From positions 1-64,000 of the forward strand of contig JAFXMW010000033.1 of the NCBI GenBank assembly GCA_017530105.1: a stretch of DNA of 64,000 nt, read 5' to 3'. The notes beneath the pieces are model-generated. The model did not search any database. It was not told the DNA's origin and was given only the letters and a program-made list of their open reading frames with translations. Shown in pieces: positions 35,205 through 44,105 of the stretch; position 1 is the first letter of the stretch, and each line of letters starts with the position of its first letter. Both the position numbers and the translations under genes were made by a program. This DNA is from Bacteroidales bacterium (lineage in GTDB: Bacteria > Bacteroidota > Bacteroidia > Bacteroidales > P3).

Positions 35205-37115
35205 TTATTTTGTCAAGATAACAGGGGTTTGAGCCAGTTTGTTCTGGTTGGCGACAGTCTGACGGAACGGCACCCAATCCGAAGCATCGTATACTCTTTT
35301 ACCCAAAAGGGCACTCTCGGCAAAGGTAAGTTTGTTGCCTTCCATCCAATACTGACAGCCAAAACTGGCGGCGGGGTTGGCTACACCGTTGATGAATGGG
35401 AAATGGAGCTGCTTGTATTCGTCGGGGAGAGTGATGGTCTCTTTTATTTCGATAAGGCGCGAACAGGCGTCGGCAAAGGGTTGCGTGCGGGTTTCGGGGG
35501 TTGTATCGAAACGGAGATGGCTCATGGCTCGGCTGAAGAAATTACGGGCAGAGAGCGGAGTGAAGATAAGGGTGTTCTTGTCGACAGTGGCAAATCCGGG
35601 GATTGTGAAGACGTATGTGATCGAGACAGGCTGGCGCAGGTATTGGTCGTTGTCGGTGTGGGTGATTTTGGAGATATAAGCCCCCGGGGCAATCCTCAGC
35701 AATTCACACTCAAGATTGCGTTTCCATTCGGCAACGCGGGCGCTGTAGACACCGCGGACAGCATTGTCGCTCTGCCCCTCGGCGGTAATGGTAATGGTGC
35801 CTGTCAAACCGCCGTCTTTGCCGATGGTGGTATTGGCATTGATGCGCACATAGTGGTTTTCGGGAGCTGAGACGGGAGTGTACATCAAGTCGGCACCTTC
35901 GGGCAGACCCATAAGGTAGCCCTGTTGTTGTTCGGCGCTTGACCATAATTCACGCACATTGGGCACCCAGGTGGGGTCGAGCATTTCGTAAGTGCCGTCG
36001 CGATGCTGGACAGCACACACGCTATGGTTGAACTGGTCGGCGGGGATGCGGTCGATACGCTCGTGTGCCATGGTCATGGCGGCATAGGCCTTGAAGCCTG
36101 CCGCACGAAGCATGGCGATGAGCATTCCTGCCTTGTCTTTGCACACCCCGCAGCGGTCAGTGAAATTCATCTGTGCATTATGGAGCGTGTATCCTTCGCC
36201 AGACCCCATGCTGATGCCGGCATAACGGATGTTGTCCGCAACCCAGTGGGTCAAAATGGCGATACTGTCATGTTCGTTTTTGGCAGGGAGAAGGAGTTGG
36301 TTGACTTTCTGCTGCACCTCGGGAGTGGGGACAAAGCTGCCATAGTCTTCGTTTACGCCATAGAACCAGATGGATTTGGCCTGCCAATCGGGGCTGGTGC
36401 TGAGTAGCAGCTTACACTGAATGTCGTTGTTGGCAAGTGCACGCTGCTCACGCTTGAGGGGGGTGATATTATTTTTGGTGAACGAATACACGGTGCGGTC
36501 ACCATCAATGGTACTGTCTATTTGGACAGTACATTTGCCGTCGGCCATGCAGTTGTAGAGTTCGAAACGGAGATTCTTGGAGGTGAGGACACTGACTTGG
36601 TAAACTTTCTTGTTCACATTATCTTCGCTCCAGAAGGGGACAATATCATAGAAATGTCCACGCATGGGAGGAATGTATTTGTCGTCGTTGTCCTCGGCAA
36701 GCAGCGCATAGGTGAACCCTTTGCGATAAGTAGTGAATTCCACTTCATCGCCGGGGTCGAGATGACCCACCTGTACCATTTTCTGACTTGCGCCCCAATA
36801 GATAAGGCGTGCCGGAGCCACATAGTCGTACACCCGGAGCAACACATCTTCGGTGGAGCCATCGGCATGATGGAGCAACACCTGACGGAACTCGACGTAT
36901 GCCGACAGGGGGTCGTAATCCAACTTAATGGTGGCAAGGTCGCGACAGGCATCGTAATCGTTGGCACGGATGCGTTGGTGGTTGATGACGTGGCTGAGAC
37001 CCGATTCCTCCATAACGACAGAGGTACTGTCGTACAAAACGGTCTTGTGCTGAGCGGAGGCAGGTATTGCCATCAAGGACAGCACGGCTGTAATGAACAG
37101 AATTTGATGTTTCAT
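35205..37115 (-). CDS. DUF3857 and transglutaminase-like domain protein
   Basis: A 636-residue secreted protein (signal peptide ending IPASAQ). DUF3857 domain at about 40-210. The transglutaminase core contains the catalytic Cys325 (RCGVCKDKAGML), His in FNHSVCAVQ and Asp in EMLDPTWVP, so the triad appears intact. A C-terminal DUF2569/DUF3858-like beta domain follows. Function is unknown; a peptide-bond or amide reaction at the cell envelope is likely. Its -7 box is at 37278-37285. Confidence 0.85.
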   Translation of the reverse strand: MKHQILFITAVLSLMAIPASAQHKTVLYDSTSVVMEESGLSHVINHQRIRANDYDACRDLATIKLDYDPLSAYVEFRQVLLHHADGSTEDVLLRVYDYVAPARLIYWGASQKMVQVGHLDPGDEVEFTTYRKGFTYALLAEDNDDKYIPPMRGHFYDIVPFWSEDNVNKKVYQVSVLTSKNLRFELYNCMADGKCTVQIDSTIDGDRTVYSFTKNNITPLKREQRALANNDIQCKLLLSTSPDWQAKSIWFYGVNEDYGSFVPTPEVQQKVNQLLLPAKNEHDSIAILTHWVADNIRYAGISMGSGEGYTLHNAQMNFTDRCGVCKDKAGMLIAMLRAAGFKAYAAMTMAHERIDRIPADQFNHSVCAVQHRDGTYEMLDPTWVPNVRELWSSAEQQQGYLMGLPEGADLMYTPVSAPENHYVRINANTTIGKDGGLTGTITITAEGQSDNAVRGVYSARVAEWKRNLECELLRIAPGAYISKITHTDNDQYLRQPVSITYVFTIPGFATVDKNTLIFTPLSARNFFSRAMSHLRFDTTPETRTQPFADACSRLIEIKETITLPDEYKQLHFPFINGVANPAASFGCQYWMEGNKLTFAESALLGKRVYDASDWVPFRQTVANQNKLAQTPVILTK

Positions 37116-37277
37116 ATTTTACCTACTATTGTGAATTGTGTAATGGTGCGAAAGGTGACATGTGCTATGGAATGGAGGAAACCTCATCGCTCATGCAAAT
37201 TGGACTTCCGTTTCCAATGGTTAACATATTCACTTTTTCACATGTTTCACACGTTTTTACAACTATTTTTCAAAATG

Positions 37278-37285
37278 CAAAGATA
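37278..37285 (-). promoter_or_regulatory. -7 box TATCTTTG for the transglutaminase-like pair
   Basis: Minus-strand match about 160 nt upstream of the start at 37115. It is divergent with the DUF4421 promoter. Confidence 0.6.
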
Positions 37286-37338
37286 CACTTTTTTTATGGA
37301 ATGTGAAGTATGAATTGCCTTAAACAAGAAAAAAAATG

Positions 37339-37346
37339 TATTTTTG
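37339..37346 (+). promoter_or_regulatory. -7 box TATTTTTG for the DUF4421 gene
   Basis: Matches TAnnTTTG; only 9 nt separate it from the ATG at 37356, so the transcript leader would be very short. Confidence 0.6.
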
Positions 37347-37355
37347 CACCTTGAA

Positions 37356-38498
37356 ATGAAAAAGACAATCGCCATAATATTGCTGATTACCACGTTGATA
37401 GTCCCATTCTATGCAACTGCTCAAAGGGATAGTCTATCTATTACCCCACAACAAATCGACTCTTCGGGCCACCGCAATTTTTTCACATCCACGTGGCAAT
37501 GGTTCAGCCGTTGGCGCGAAAAAGCGCAAACCAGCGGGTTCGATTCGGGCTATGTCTCCTACCCCAAAGGTCACCCCTGGATGGTGAAGGCTTACAGCAA
37601 AATGTCTCTCACCTATCAGGCCATGCATCTACCCAACATTGTTGCCAACGATTATCTCAGCATCTACAACACTACCGGTTTCTCGAGCAAGGCCGCCATC
37701 GGTGTTTATTACCGCGGCTGGGGCTTGGGCTTCGGCCCGCGGCTGTTCAATAAGTCCGACCTCTATTTCGACTTGTCGTCGTACGGTCGGGTTGCGGGGT
37801 TTGAATTGAAACTGGACTACCATACTTCACTCCACAGCAGGATGGCATGGAAGGTGGCCGACGACCAGAAGAGGTATCGCTCGTTGCAAGGTCCCGAATT
37901 GATTATGCTTGAACTGAACACTTACTATGTGTTTAACAACAAGAAATTCTCCTACGGCTCGGCGCTGAGCCAGACGGCATGGCAGACGCGCAGCGCGGGC
38001 AGCGTGATTGCAGGGTTCTCCTATCTGGCCTCTTATACGGGCTACGACCACGATTTCTTCCTCCAGCTGGACGACATCTCGCCTTACCGTGCCGACACGA
38101 TGCATCTCTTGTCCCACAGTCTGTCGTTGGGTGTGGGGTATGCCTACAACTGGGTGTGGGGTGACGGCAGATGGATGCTCCACGCCTCGTTTCTCCCCAT
38201 GCTCAGATGGTCGCACGTCAAGGAGATTAGGATTAGCCCCAACGGGGATATCAGCCAATGGCCGGAGACTTATCGCAACTATTTTATTGAGAAAGTCGAC
38301 GAAATTCAATCGAACGACCAACGCCAGCGATGGGCAGTGAGCGGGATGCTCCGTTTGGCGTTCTTTTGGAATATCGACAGTCATTGGGTTTTGGGAGCCA
38401 TTGGGTCGTGCATGGATTACCGCGACAGTTTCCGCGACGGCCTCCACCTGTCCACCATCGATGCAACGCTACGCGTTTATCTGGGATTCCGTTTTTAA
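37356..38498 (+). CDS. DUF4421 family outer-membrane-like protein
   Basis: 380 residues from the ATG at 37356 (the frame could begin at a TTG 12 nt upstream, inside the promoter). A signal peptide (IVPFYATAQ) is followed by SKMSLTYQ, VYYRGWGLGFGPRLF and many amphipathic strands, ending in VYLGFRF with a terminal Phe, as in beta-barrel proteins. It matches the Bacteroidota family DUF4421. Function is unknown. Confidence 0.8.
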   Translation: MKKTIAIILLITTLIVPFYATAQRDSLSITPQQIDSSGHRNFFTSTWQWFSRWREKAQTSGFDSGYVSYPKGHPWMVKAYSKMSLTYQAMHLPNIVANDYLSIYNTTGFSSKAAIGVYYRGWGLGFGPRLFNKSDLYFDLSSYGRVAGFELKLDYHTSLHSRMAWKVADDQKRYRSLQGPELIMLELNTYYVFNNKKFSYGSALSQTAWQTRSAGSVIAGFSYLASYTGYDHDFFLQLDDISPYRADTMHLLSHSLSLGVGYAYNWVWGDGRWMLHASFLPMLRWSHVKEIRISPNGDISQWPETYRNYFIEKVDEIQSNDQRQRWAVSGMLRLAFFWNIDSHWVLGAIGSCMDYRDSFRDGLHLSTIDATLRVYLGFRF

Positions 38499-38848
38499 CT
38501 TCTTTTCAACTGCAATTTAAACAAATCATTTCATGGTAATGCTCTTTAAAAAAAACGAATTACCATTAATTATCATGAATTTATGGCCATTACATGGCAA
38601 TTCGTGTTAAAGGAAGTTCTATTTATTTTGTTATCGTGTCGCGTCCCGATAGGGATGCAGGTATCTTGTTGCTGATAATCACCGCACTGCGCAATACACG
38701 ATATTGCTCCCATTCGGTCGCGACACCGTATAATACACGATGTTGCTCCCATTCGGTCGCGACACCGTATATTGCTTGTACGGTGTTATTGAAATTCAGC
38801 CTCTTCAAGGCTGTAAAAAAAACAGTCTTAATTAAATTAGTGCCAACA
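38499..38848. other. Intergenic region with inverted and tandem repeats
   Basis: 350 bp between convergent genes. It holds an 8-bp inverted repeat ATGGTAAT/ATTACCAT (38533-38540, 38559-38566), a GCGTCCC...GGGATGC palindrome (38641-38658), a 39-bp tandem duplication and the terminator of the minus-strand gene. Open frames here are repeat-derived and not supported as genes. Confidence 0.6.
38694..38771. repeat. 39-bp tandem duplication
   Basis: Two adjacent 39-bp units (38694-38732 and 38733-38771) with one mismatch (GATATTG/GATGTTG). Two copies only and no spacer, so not a CRISPR. Confidence 0.92.
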
Positions 38849-38854
38849 CTAATT
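38835..38854 (-). terminator. Terminator hairpin at the end of the DUF4105 gene
   Basis: AATTAGTG and CACTAATT form a perfect 8-bp stem with a 4-nt loop. It includes the stop codon of the minus-strand gene and is followed by TTAATTAAG. Confidence 0.55.
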
Positions 38855-40033
38855 GGGGGTCGATGGCACGGCGCGGTGCCTCAGGTTGGAGATGAGCCTG
38901 ATGGCAAGTATGAGTGCGATGGGGAATATGGCTGTATTCAGATGCTGTGGCTGCTGGACAAGTGTCAGCACCATTGCCACAAAAAGCATAAGCAACTGCA
39001 GATAGATTACGAAGCGGTTGCTGCGTCGCAATCGTATGGCAAAATAGATGAACAACGGCGATGCCCACAATATATTAAGGTTGACTTTTGTGCAATAATG
39101 ATTGGTGAAGAACCATAGGAAAATGGCCAGCAATGAAATGATGAATACAATAATAAATATAGGTCTGTCCAACCAACACATACGCCACCCTTTGTGCCAT
39201 TCGAAAAGGGTAAGGCACAACACGGCCATAAACAGCACCCAAAACAACATGTCCGGCGACACGCTCCGGCTCAAGGGGGCTCTGGTTTCGGACAACAGCA
39301 GCACTGCCGGCTCTGCCAGGGGTTGATGCGTATCGCTCACGGTCAATGTGTCGAACTGGTGCATCATTTCCATCGGTGAAAACATATATTCATAATTGCT
39401 GCATCGCTTGTCGCAACGGGCGCCCAATGCCATATCTATCCCCAACCGCCACCAAAGGAGTGTCTCTTCTGTCGAACGATAAAGGATGTTCCGGTATGAA
39501 AGAGCCGTGTCGGAGGTGCACTCCTGACTCAATGAGCGATGGCAAAGACAATCCTTCACCATATCCCGAACCCGTGTGGCACAGTTGTCGCGGAAAAAAT
39601 CATACATGTAATACCGGTATTCCGGCAGATAGTTGGTCTCGAGCATCACAAAAAGATTGTTCAGCTCCTGACTTGTAAGTTTAAGTCTCTGCTCCCACAC
39701 CGCTCTTCCTTCATAGCCATACTCCCACATGAAGCTTTCGAAAGTGCTTCGACTTAGACAATAGTTCAGTTTTCCAAGAGAAAAAGTCCAATAAAAATGA
39801 GGGATGTCGAAATCGAAAGTGCCGTAATTGTACACCAAATCGAGTCCTATGGCCGAATCACATATCCGTATGGCACTGTGGCCAAAAGTAGTGTAAAACT
39901 CATCACCTGCGCCGCATGTTATTATACTTGCATAAGCAGAATCGGACAAGCTGATATTGTCTGTGTCCTGAGCCGCCACAACACTCGGCATCAAGAGACT
40001 CAAAATCGCGATAACAATTGCTTTTTTCATCAT
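38849..40033 (-). CDS. DUF4105 domain membrane protein
   Basis: 394 residues with a signal peptide or anchor (MPSVVAAQ). The N-terminal domain carries YTTFGHSAIRICD, YNYGTFDF and FFRDNCATRVRDMV, hallmarks of DUF4105. The last roughly 130 residues contain about four membrane helices. Function is unknown. It ends with YxxF-like short loops and lies 28 nt downstream of the mscS-like gene, probably cotranscribed. Confidence 0.85.
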   Translation of the reverse strand: MMKKAIVIAILSLLMPSVVAAQDTDNISLSDSAYASIITCGAGDEFYTTFGHSAIRICDSAIGLDLVYNYGTFDFDIPHFYWTFSLGKLNYCLSRSTFESFMWEYGYEGRAVWEQRLKLTSQELNNLFVMLETNYLPEYRYYMYDFFRDNCATRVRDMVKDCLCHRSLSQECTSDTALSYRNILYRSTEETLLWWRLGIDMALGARCDKRCSNYEYMFSPMEMMHQFDTLTVSDTHQPLAEPAVLLLSETRAPLSRSVSPDMLFWVLFMAVLCLTLFEWHKGWRMCWLDRPIFIIVFIISLLAIFLWFFTNHYCTKVNLNILWASPLFIYFAIRLRRSNRFVIYLQLLMLFVAMVLTLVQQPQHLNTAIFPIALILAIRLISNLRHRAVPSTPN

Positions 40034-40061
40034 GACAACGCTTTTATTATTACATGTTTTT

Positions 40062-41069
40062 TCACTCGTGGTTCATGTGAACCTCCACCTGCGGGAACGG
40101 AATAGTGATACCGTTCCGGTAGAAGGCCTTGTAAATGTTCTCCCTGATACGCATCCACACAGTCCAGTAATCCTCGGTCTTAACCCACATCCACATCGAC
40201 ACATCCACCGAGCTGTCGGCCAGATTGCTTACTGCCACAGTGGGGGGCTTGGGCTCGTTCAAAATCAAAGGCTCGTCATTGATAACATCCATCAGCACCT
40301 CCTTCACCTTGTCCAAATCCGAACCATAAGCCACACTGGCCACCACATCAAGACGGATTATCTCCTCCTTGGTATGGTTAATCAGACTCTTATTCGACAA
40401 CTCGCTATTGGGGATGACGATGGTGCGGCCGTTAAAAGGTCGCATCATAGTATGGAAAATGCGGATTTCCTGAATATAGCCCTTATATTCACCGCACTCA
40501 ATATAGTCACCCACTTTAAAAGGTTTCATTAGCAGAATAATAACCCCACCGGCAAAATTCTGCAGAGTACCCTGCAAGGCCATACCTATGGCCAACCCCA
40601 TGGCACCCAACAGGGCTATGAACGATGTGGCTTTGATTCCCACCACATCCATGGCCATGATAATAATCATAGCCTTTAGCAACACATCCACCAGCGAACC
40701 CAGGAACGACTTCAACGAAGGTTCTGCATTGCGACGCTCCAATGCCCGCACAATGAACTTCTTCAACATCTTGGTCAGCTTCATGCCAATCCATAGGATT
40801 AGTATTGCAATAAGCAATTTAGGCACAAAGCCCACGGTCAACTCAGTGAGTGCTCTTAAACCATCTCTGAGAATGGTGTTCTCACCTGTCACCACACCCT
40901 TTAAGTCAGAAAGATTCATATTCTTCAGACTGTCTGCCACGGTGTGAGTAATGCTGTCCTGAGCTAAAATGGTTTGCCCGAACTCATCTTTAAGCACAGG
41001 CACCGGCTCTTTTCCATTCAAGGCTGCCGCTGCCAACAGATTGGGGGTTTTATCGTCTATTAATATCAT
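40062..41069 (-). CDS. MscS-family mechanosensitive ion channel
   Basis: Opens under membrane tension to release solutes. The 335-residue protein has three membrane helices (about 80-190) with the pore helix GAMGLAIGMALQGTLQNFAGG, then the beta domain (FKVGDYIECGEYKGYIQEI, TIVIPNSELSN). A 75-residue N-terminal extension precedes the first helix; an internal start (MNLSDLKG) is possible. Sequence after the pore is typical of small MscS. Confidence 0.93.
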   Translation of the reverse strand: MILIDDKTPNLLAAAALNGKEPVPVLKDEFGQTILAQDSITHTVADSLKNMNLSDLKGVVTGENTILRDGLRALTELTVGFVPKLLIAILILWIGMKLTKMLKKFIVRALERRNAEPSLKSFLGSLVDVLLKAMIIIMAMDVVGIKATSFIALLGAMGLAIGMALQGTLQNFAGGVIILLMKPFKVGDYIECGEYKGYIQEIRIFHTMMRPFNGRTIVIPNSELSNKSLINHTKEEIIRLDVVASVAYGSDLDKVKEVLMDVINDEPLILNEPKPPTVAVSNLADSSVDVSMWMWVKTEDYWTVWMRIRENIYKAFYRNGITIPFPQVEVHMNHE

Positions 41070-41189
41070 CGCTATATTGTTACGGTCGCATAACGCAAAA
41101 CCTGTTCAAAAAGTATGTCAATCCATAAAAGGTCATGCAACAAACACCGCAATCATCCCTTTTCTGGGCTTGCCATCCCGCTATTAATA

Positions 41190-41363
41190 TTAAGGAAGTG
41201 ATTCTATGGCTTTGCGGGCTGGAACCCGTTTTATGGCACCGTCGGCAGAACAGACCACAATATCCTGTCCGTGCAGCGCCTTCTCTTCCAACATTCGCCT
41301 TTCAGCCAATTCAAGGCCGTGCTGCAATTTCTCCGTAAAGTCAAGAATATCCTTATCTGACAT
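41190..41363 (-). CDS. Small partner protein of the zeta-toxin-like kinase (57 residues)
   Basis: Reading the minus strand from the ATG at 41363 gives MSDKDILDFTEKLQHGLELA, then an ALHGQDIVVCSADGAIKRVP stretch and a stop at 41190-41192. It overlaps the upstream kinase gene by 11 nt, so translation is coupled. Small proteins of this kind (helix followed by a short beta hairpin with a D/G turn) accompany zeta-toxin-like ATPases in many bacteria and may act as antitoxin or cofactor. Function not proven. Confidence 0.78.
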   Translation of the reverse strand: MSDKDILDFTEKLQHGLELAERRMLEEKALHGQDIVVCSADGAIKRVPARKAIESLP

Positions 41364-41928
41364 GGCTCTTCAATTTAGTGAATAACTCATTGTTGAGCAC
41401 AGTGGTGGGGACATCCTTCCCACCATGTGCTATCTGTATTCGAGGAGTGTCGCTGTTGTCGTATATCACCCAACAGTCCACCTCCGGCATGTAAATCTTA
41501 AACAGATTGTTTATCCCTGCCACATATCTCCTTCGCGTGGTGGGAGCAGGAATGTCATGACCTCCTCCGCTGACCCTTTCCGCCACCCGATGCAAGGCCA
41601 ATTCGGCACTGCGTAGCCAGAAGAACACCAACATCACCGTGTACCCTCTCTTTTGAGCCTGACGCACCAAATTGAAATACGACTTGGTTGCCAGCGTTGT
41701 CTCTATGGCAAAAGTGGCATCACGGTTCAACAACTCATTAATACGCTGTATCATCAGCCTCCCTGCCTCTATCGAGACACTTGCAGGGTTGAATGGCGAC
41801 AAACCACGGGCTATTTCATCAGCATTGACAAACTCGCGGCAGTCAAGTATATCAGGCAAAACCGTAAACGAGGCAGTGGTCTTTCCTGCCCCGTTGCAAC
41901 CGCCAATGATATACAACATCTTGTCCAT
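41353..41928 (-). CDS. Zeta-toxin-family P-loop kinase
   Basis: 191 residues. Walker A is GGCNGAGKTT (9-18). NADEIARGLSPFNP and FAIETTLATKSYF follow as in zeta-toxin/UDP-N-acetylglucosamine kinase-like proteins; a lid with RVAERVSGGGHDIP and TTRRRYV lies near 115-135. Zeta toxins phosphorylate UDP-sugars, but chromosomal relatives may be harmless kinases. The -7 box is only 9 nt from the ATG. It is coupled to the 57-residue partner downstream. Confidence 0.88.
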   Translation of the reverse strand: MDKMLYIIGGCNGAGKTTASFTVLPDILDCREFVNADEIARGLSPFNPASVSIEAGRLMIQRINELLNRDATFAIETTLATKSYFNLVRQAQKRGYTVMLVFFWLRSAELALHRVAERVSGGGHDIPAPTTRRRYVAGINNLFKIYMPEVDCWVIYDNSDTPRIQIAHGGKDVPTTVLNNELFTKLKSHVR

Positions 41929-41936
41929 TCAAGGTG

Positions 41937-41944
41937 CAAAGATA
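41937..41944 (-). promoter_or_regulatory. -7 box TATCTTTG for the zeta-toxin-like pair
   Basis: Minus-strand match ending 9 nt upstream of the ATG at 41928, implying a leader of a few nucleotides or none. Confidence 0.65.
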
Positions 41945-42138
41945 CAAAGAAAATCCCATTCGATTGGCATTTATTTCCTTATTACAATCGTTCTTACTGA
42001 TTTTCAATTCTCAACAAAACACGCCAAACAACTATCAATCGCCTACATTATCAATTGAAAAAGCGTCTCCCACATCATATTACACCTTTTTTCCTGCTTT
42101 TTTTGCATTACACAACCCTGTATTTCATAAAAAAGTTG

Positions 42139-42146
42139 TATCTTTG
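42139..42146 (+). promoter_or_regulatory. -7 box TATCTTTG for the cupin gene
   Basis: Matches TAnnTTTG, 24 nt upstream of the ATG at 42171. It shows that the longer open frame from 41934 is not the gene start. Confidence 0.7.
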
Positions 42147-42170
42147 TATCCCGACAAAACAAACAATATC

Positions 42171-42503
42171 ATGGTTATTGATTTCAACAACATTGAGTTA
42201 TCCATCCAGCCCCATTTCAAGGGCGGTGAAGGCGATACCAAAAGCCGCACTTTTTTCGACGGAGTAAACAGGATTGCCTCAGGCTGTCTTGAACCGGGAT
42301 GCACCATCGGCTATCACAGCCACGACACCTCGTGCGAGATGATTTATATCCTCAGCGGCAAAGCCCGCTGCCTCTACGACGATGGCGAGGAATTTCTCTC
42401 CCCGGGACAGTGCCATTATTGTCCCAAAGGCCATTCCCACAGCCTCATCAACGACAGTCCCACCGAACCGCTTACCTACCTTGCCATTGTCCCACAACAA
42501 TAG
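42171..42503 (+). CDS. Cupin-domain protein
   Basis: A 110-residue single-domain cupin. Motif 1 is GYHSHDTSCEMIYILSGKA (metal ligands His, His, Glu) and motif 2 is GQCHYCPKGHSHSLINDS (final His). Likely binds a divalent metal; small cupins of this type act as enzymes or sensors and the substrate cannot be read. Monocistronic, with its own promoter and terminator. Confidence 0.88.
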   Translation: MVIDFNNIELSIQPHFKGGEGDTKSRTFFDGVNRIASGCLEPGCTIGYHSHDTSCEMIYILSGKARCLYDDGEEFLSPGQCHYCPKGHSHSLINDSPTEPLTYLAIVPQQ

Positions 42504-42531
42504 CACCAAGTCAAAAAAAACAAAAAACACC

Positions 42532-42563
42532 CTGTCCGTCACACTCCTCACGGACAGTTTTTT
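42532..42563 (+). terminator. Intrinsic terminator after the cupin gene
   Basis: CTGTCCGT (42532-42539) pairs with ACGGACAG (42550-42557), followed by six T. Confidence 0.9.
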
Positions 42564-42699
42564 CATTTCCCCTGCAAGTATACAACGACAGCGCATACTA
42601 AAGGGAAAAACTGCAAGGCCATGTCAACAGTCAACACGATCATCCCCACTGTTTCCAAGCCATTCAGTTTTATTTTTTTATTATTCAAAAAAAAACATG

Positions 42700-42707
42700 T
42701 ATCTTTG
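42700..42707 (+). promoter_or_regulatory. -7 box TATCTTTG for the WG-repeat gene
   Basis: Matches TAnnTTTG, 21 nt upstream of the ATG at 42729. It probably also serves pyrC and perhaps the PepSY-like gene. Confidence 0.65.
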
Positions 42708-42728
42708 CAACTTTGAAATAACACGAAT

Positions 42729-44105
42729 ATGAAACGATACATCTTTATTCTAACCGTCGCTTTCATGCTGACAGGCAACGCATTGGCACAAACGTTAGCC
42801 TTCGACGACATTGGCATGAAATATGGCTACAAAAACAGCAATGGCATCTGGCAGATACCTCCTCGCTACCAAGTGGCCTTTGCTTTCCAACATCAAGACA
42901 GAAAATTCGCCGTGGTAAAATACGATGGCCGCTGGGGCTGCATCGATGAATCCGGCAACATGATTGTCCGCAACATCTTCCGCACCCAGGAGGAAGCCCA
43001 GGAGGCTGGCGACCAATGGTACACCGCCGAAGAACCCGGCAAATGGATCTACCCCGCCGAGAACCCTGCCGACCACCAATGGGGCTTTGTCAACTACTAT
43101 GGGCAATGGAAATACGAACCCCAGTACGAGGGTGCCGGCAAATACTACGGCCAAGACCCCATGAGCTTTGCCCCCGTCAAAATTGAAGGCCGCTGGGGCT
43201 GCATCGACGCCAAAGGCATCCTCATCATCAACAACATCTTCGAAAGCATGGAAGATGCCACCGAAGCCGGACATCAATGGATTGTAGGCCGTCACTACGA
43301 CACCTGGCGCATCTCCGTCACCAACCCCAAGAATGTCAACCAATGGGGCATCGTCAACTATCTTGGCCGCTGGGTAGTCCAACCCCAATACGCCATGATA
43401 CGCCAGTTCCCCGGCGAGCACAACTACATCTACACCCAAGCCCTTAAAGGTGGCCGCTGGGGCAATATCGACCGCAATGGCAATGTCATCAGCGACTTTA
43501 TCTTCTCCAACGAAGAAGACTGCGTCTACGCTCTCTCCCAGATTGAGCATGGCCGCGACATCGACGGATGGCGACTGCCCGAAATGCGCACCGACACCGC
43601 CCTCTGGGGTTGGGTCAAAGCCGACGGCAGCTGGGCCATCCAGCCCACATTCCTCGAAGTCTCCCGTTTCCCCAACGACACCGGTCTCTTTGCCACCGCA
43701 AAATGCGAAAACGGTCTCTGGGCAAGCATCCACGAGGATGGCCGACTCCTTTCCAAACCCGTGTTCATCCTCTCTTCCGAGGCTGCCAAAGCCGGCAAGG
43801 AATGGGACGATGACCAGAAAGGCATCGAAGAGGCTGAACTGGGACACTGGCTCTATCCTATCCAAGAACCCGGCACCGGCCACTGGGGCTATGTCAACTT
43901 CGAGGGTGAATGGGTCATCCAACCCCGTCTCGAGGACGCCAAGCCCTTCATCAACACTTGGAACAACCGTGTGGCTCCCGCCAAGGAAGAAGGCCGCTGG
44001 GGCTGCATCGACCACACTGGCCAGTTCGTCGTGAAACCCATCTACAACAACTCCGCCGACGCCTATGTGGCAGCCCGCCAATGGGGTGCCAAGAAGAAAT
44101 TCTAA
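42729..44105 (+). CDS. Secreted WG-repeat protein
   Basis: 458 residues with a signal peptide (GNALAQ). Then repeats of the form GRWGCIDxxGxxxxxxIF or QWGxVNYxGxWxxxPQY occur, about eight in all (for example KYDGRWGCIDESGNMIV and NQWGIVNYLGRWVVQP). WG repeats form beta-strand pairs and are common in uncharacterised envelope proteins. Its TAA overlaps the next gene's ATG (TAATG), coupling it to pyrC. Confidence 0.88.
   Translation: MKRYIFILTVAFMLTGNALAQTLAFDDIGMKYGYKNSNGIWQIPPRYQVAFAFQHQDRKFAVVKYDGRWGCIDESGNMIVRNIFRTQEEAQEAGDQWYTAEEPGKWIYPAENPADHQWGFVNYYGQWKYEPQYEGAGKYYGQDPMSFAPVKIEGRWGCIDAKGILIINNIFESMEDATEAGHQWIVGRHYDTWRISVTNPKNVNQWGIVNYLGRWVVQPQYAMIRQFPGEHNYIYTQALKGGRWGNIDRNGNVISDFIFSNEEDCVYALSQIEHGRDIDGWRLPEMRTDTALWGWVKADGSWAIQPTFLEVSRFPNDTGLFATAKCENGLWASIHEDGRLLSKPVFILSSEAAKAGKEWDDDQKGIEEAELGHWLYPIQEPGTGHWGYVNFEGEWVIQPRLEDAKPFINTWNNRVAPAKEEGRWGCIDHTGQFVVKPIYNNSADAYVAARQWGAKKKF

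Noticed and set aside
38694..38771. CRISPR-like repeat
   Set aside because: Two adjacent units without spacers and no cas genes.
41934..42170. Upstream extension of the cupin frame
   Set aside because: It crosses the promoter box at 42139-42146 and has no family match.
43910..44104. Upstream extension of the dihydroorotase frame
   Set aside because: It lies in another frame of the WG-repeat gene; the ATG at 44105 fits the family N-terminus.
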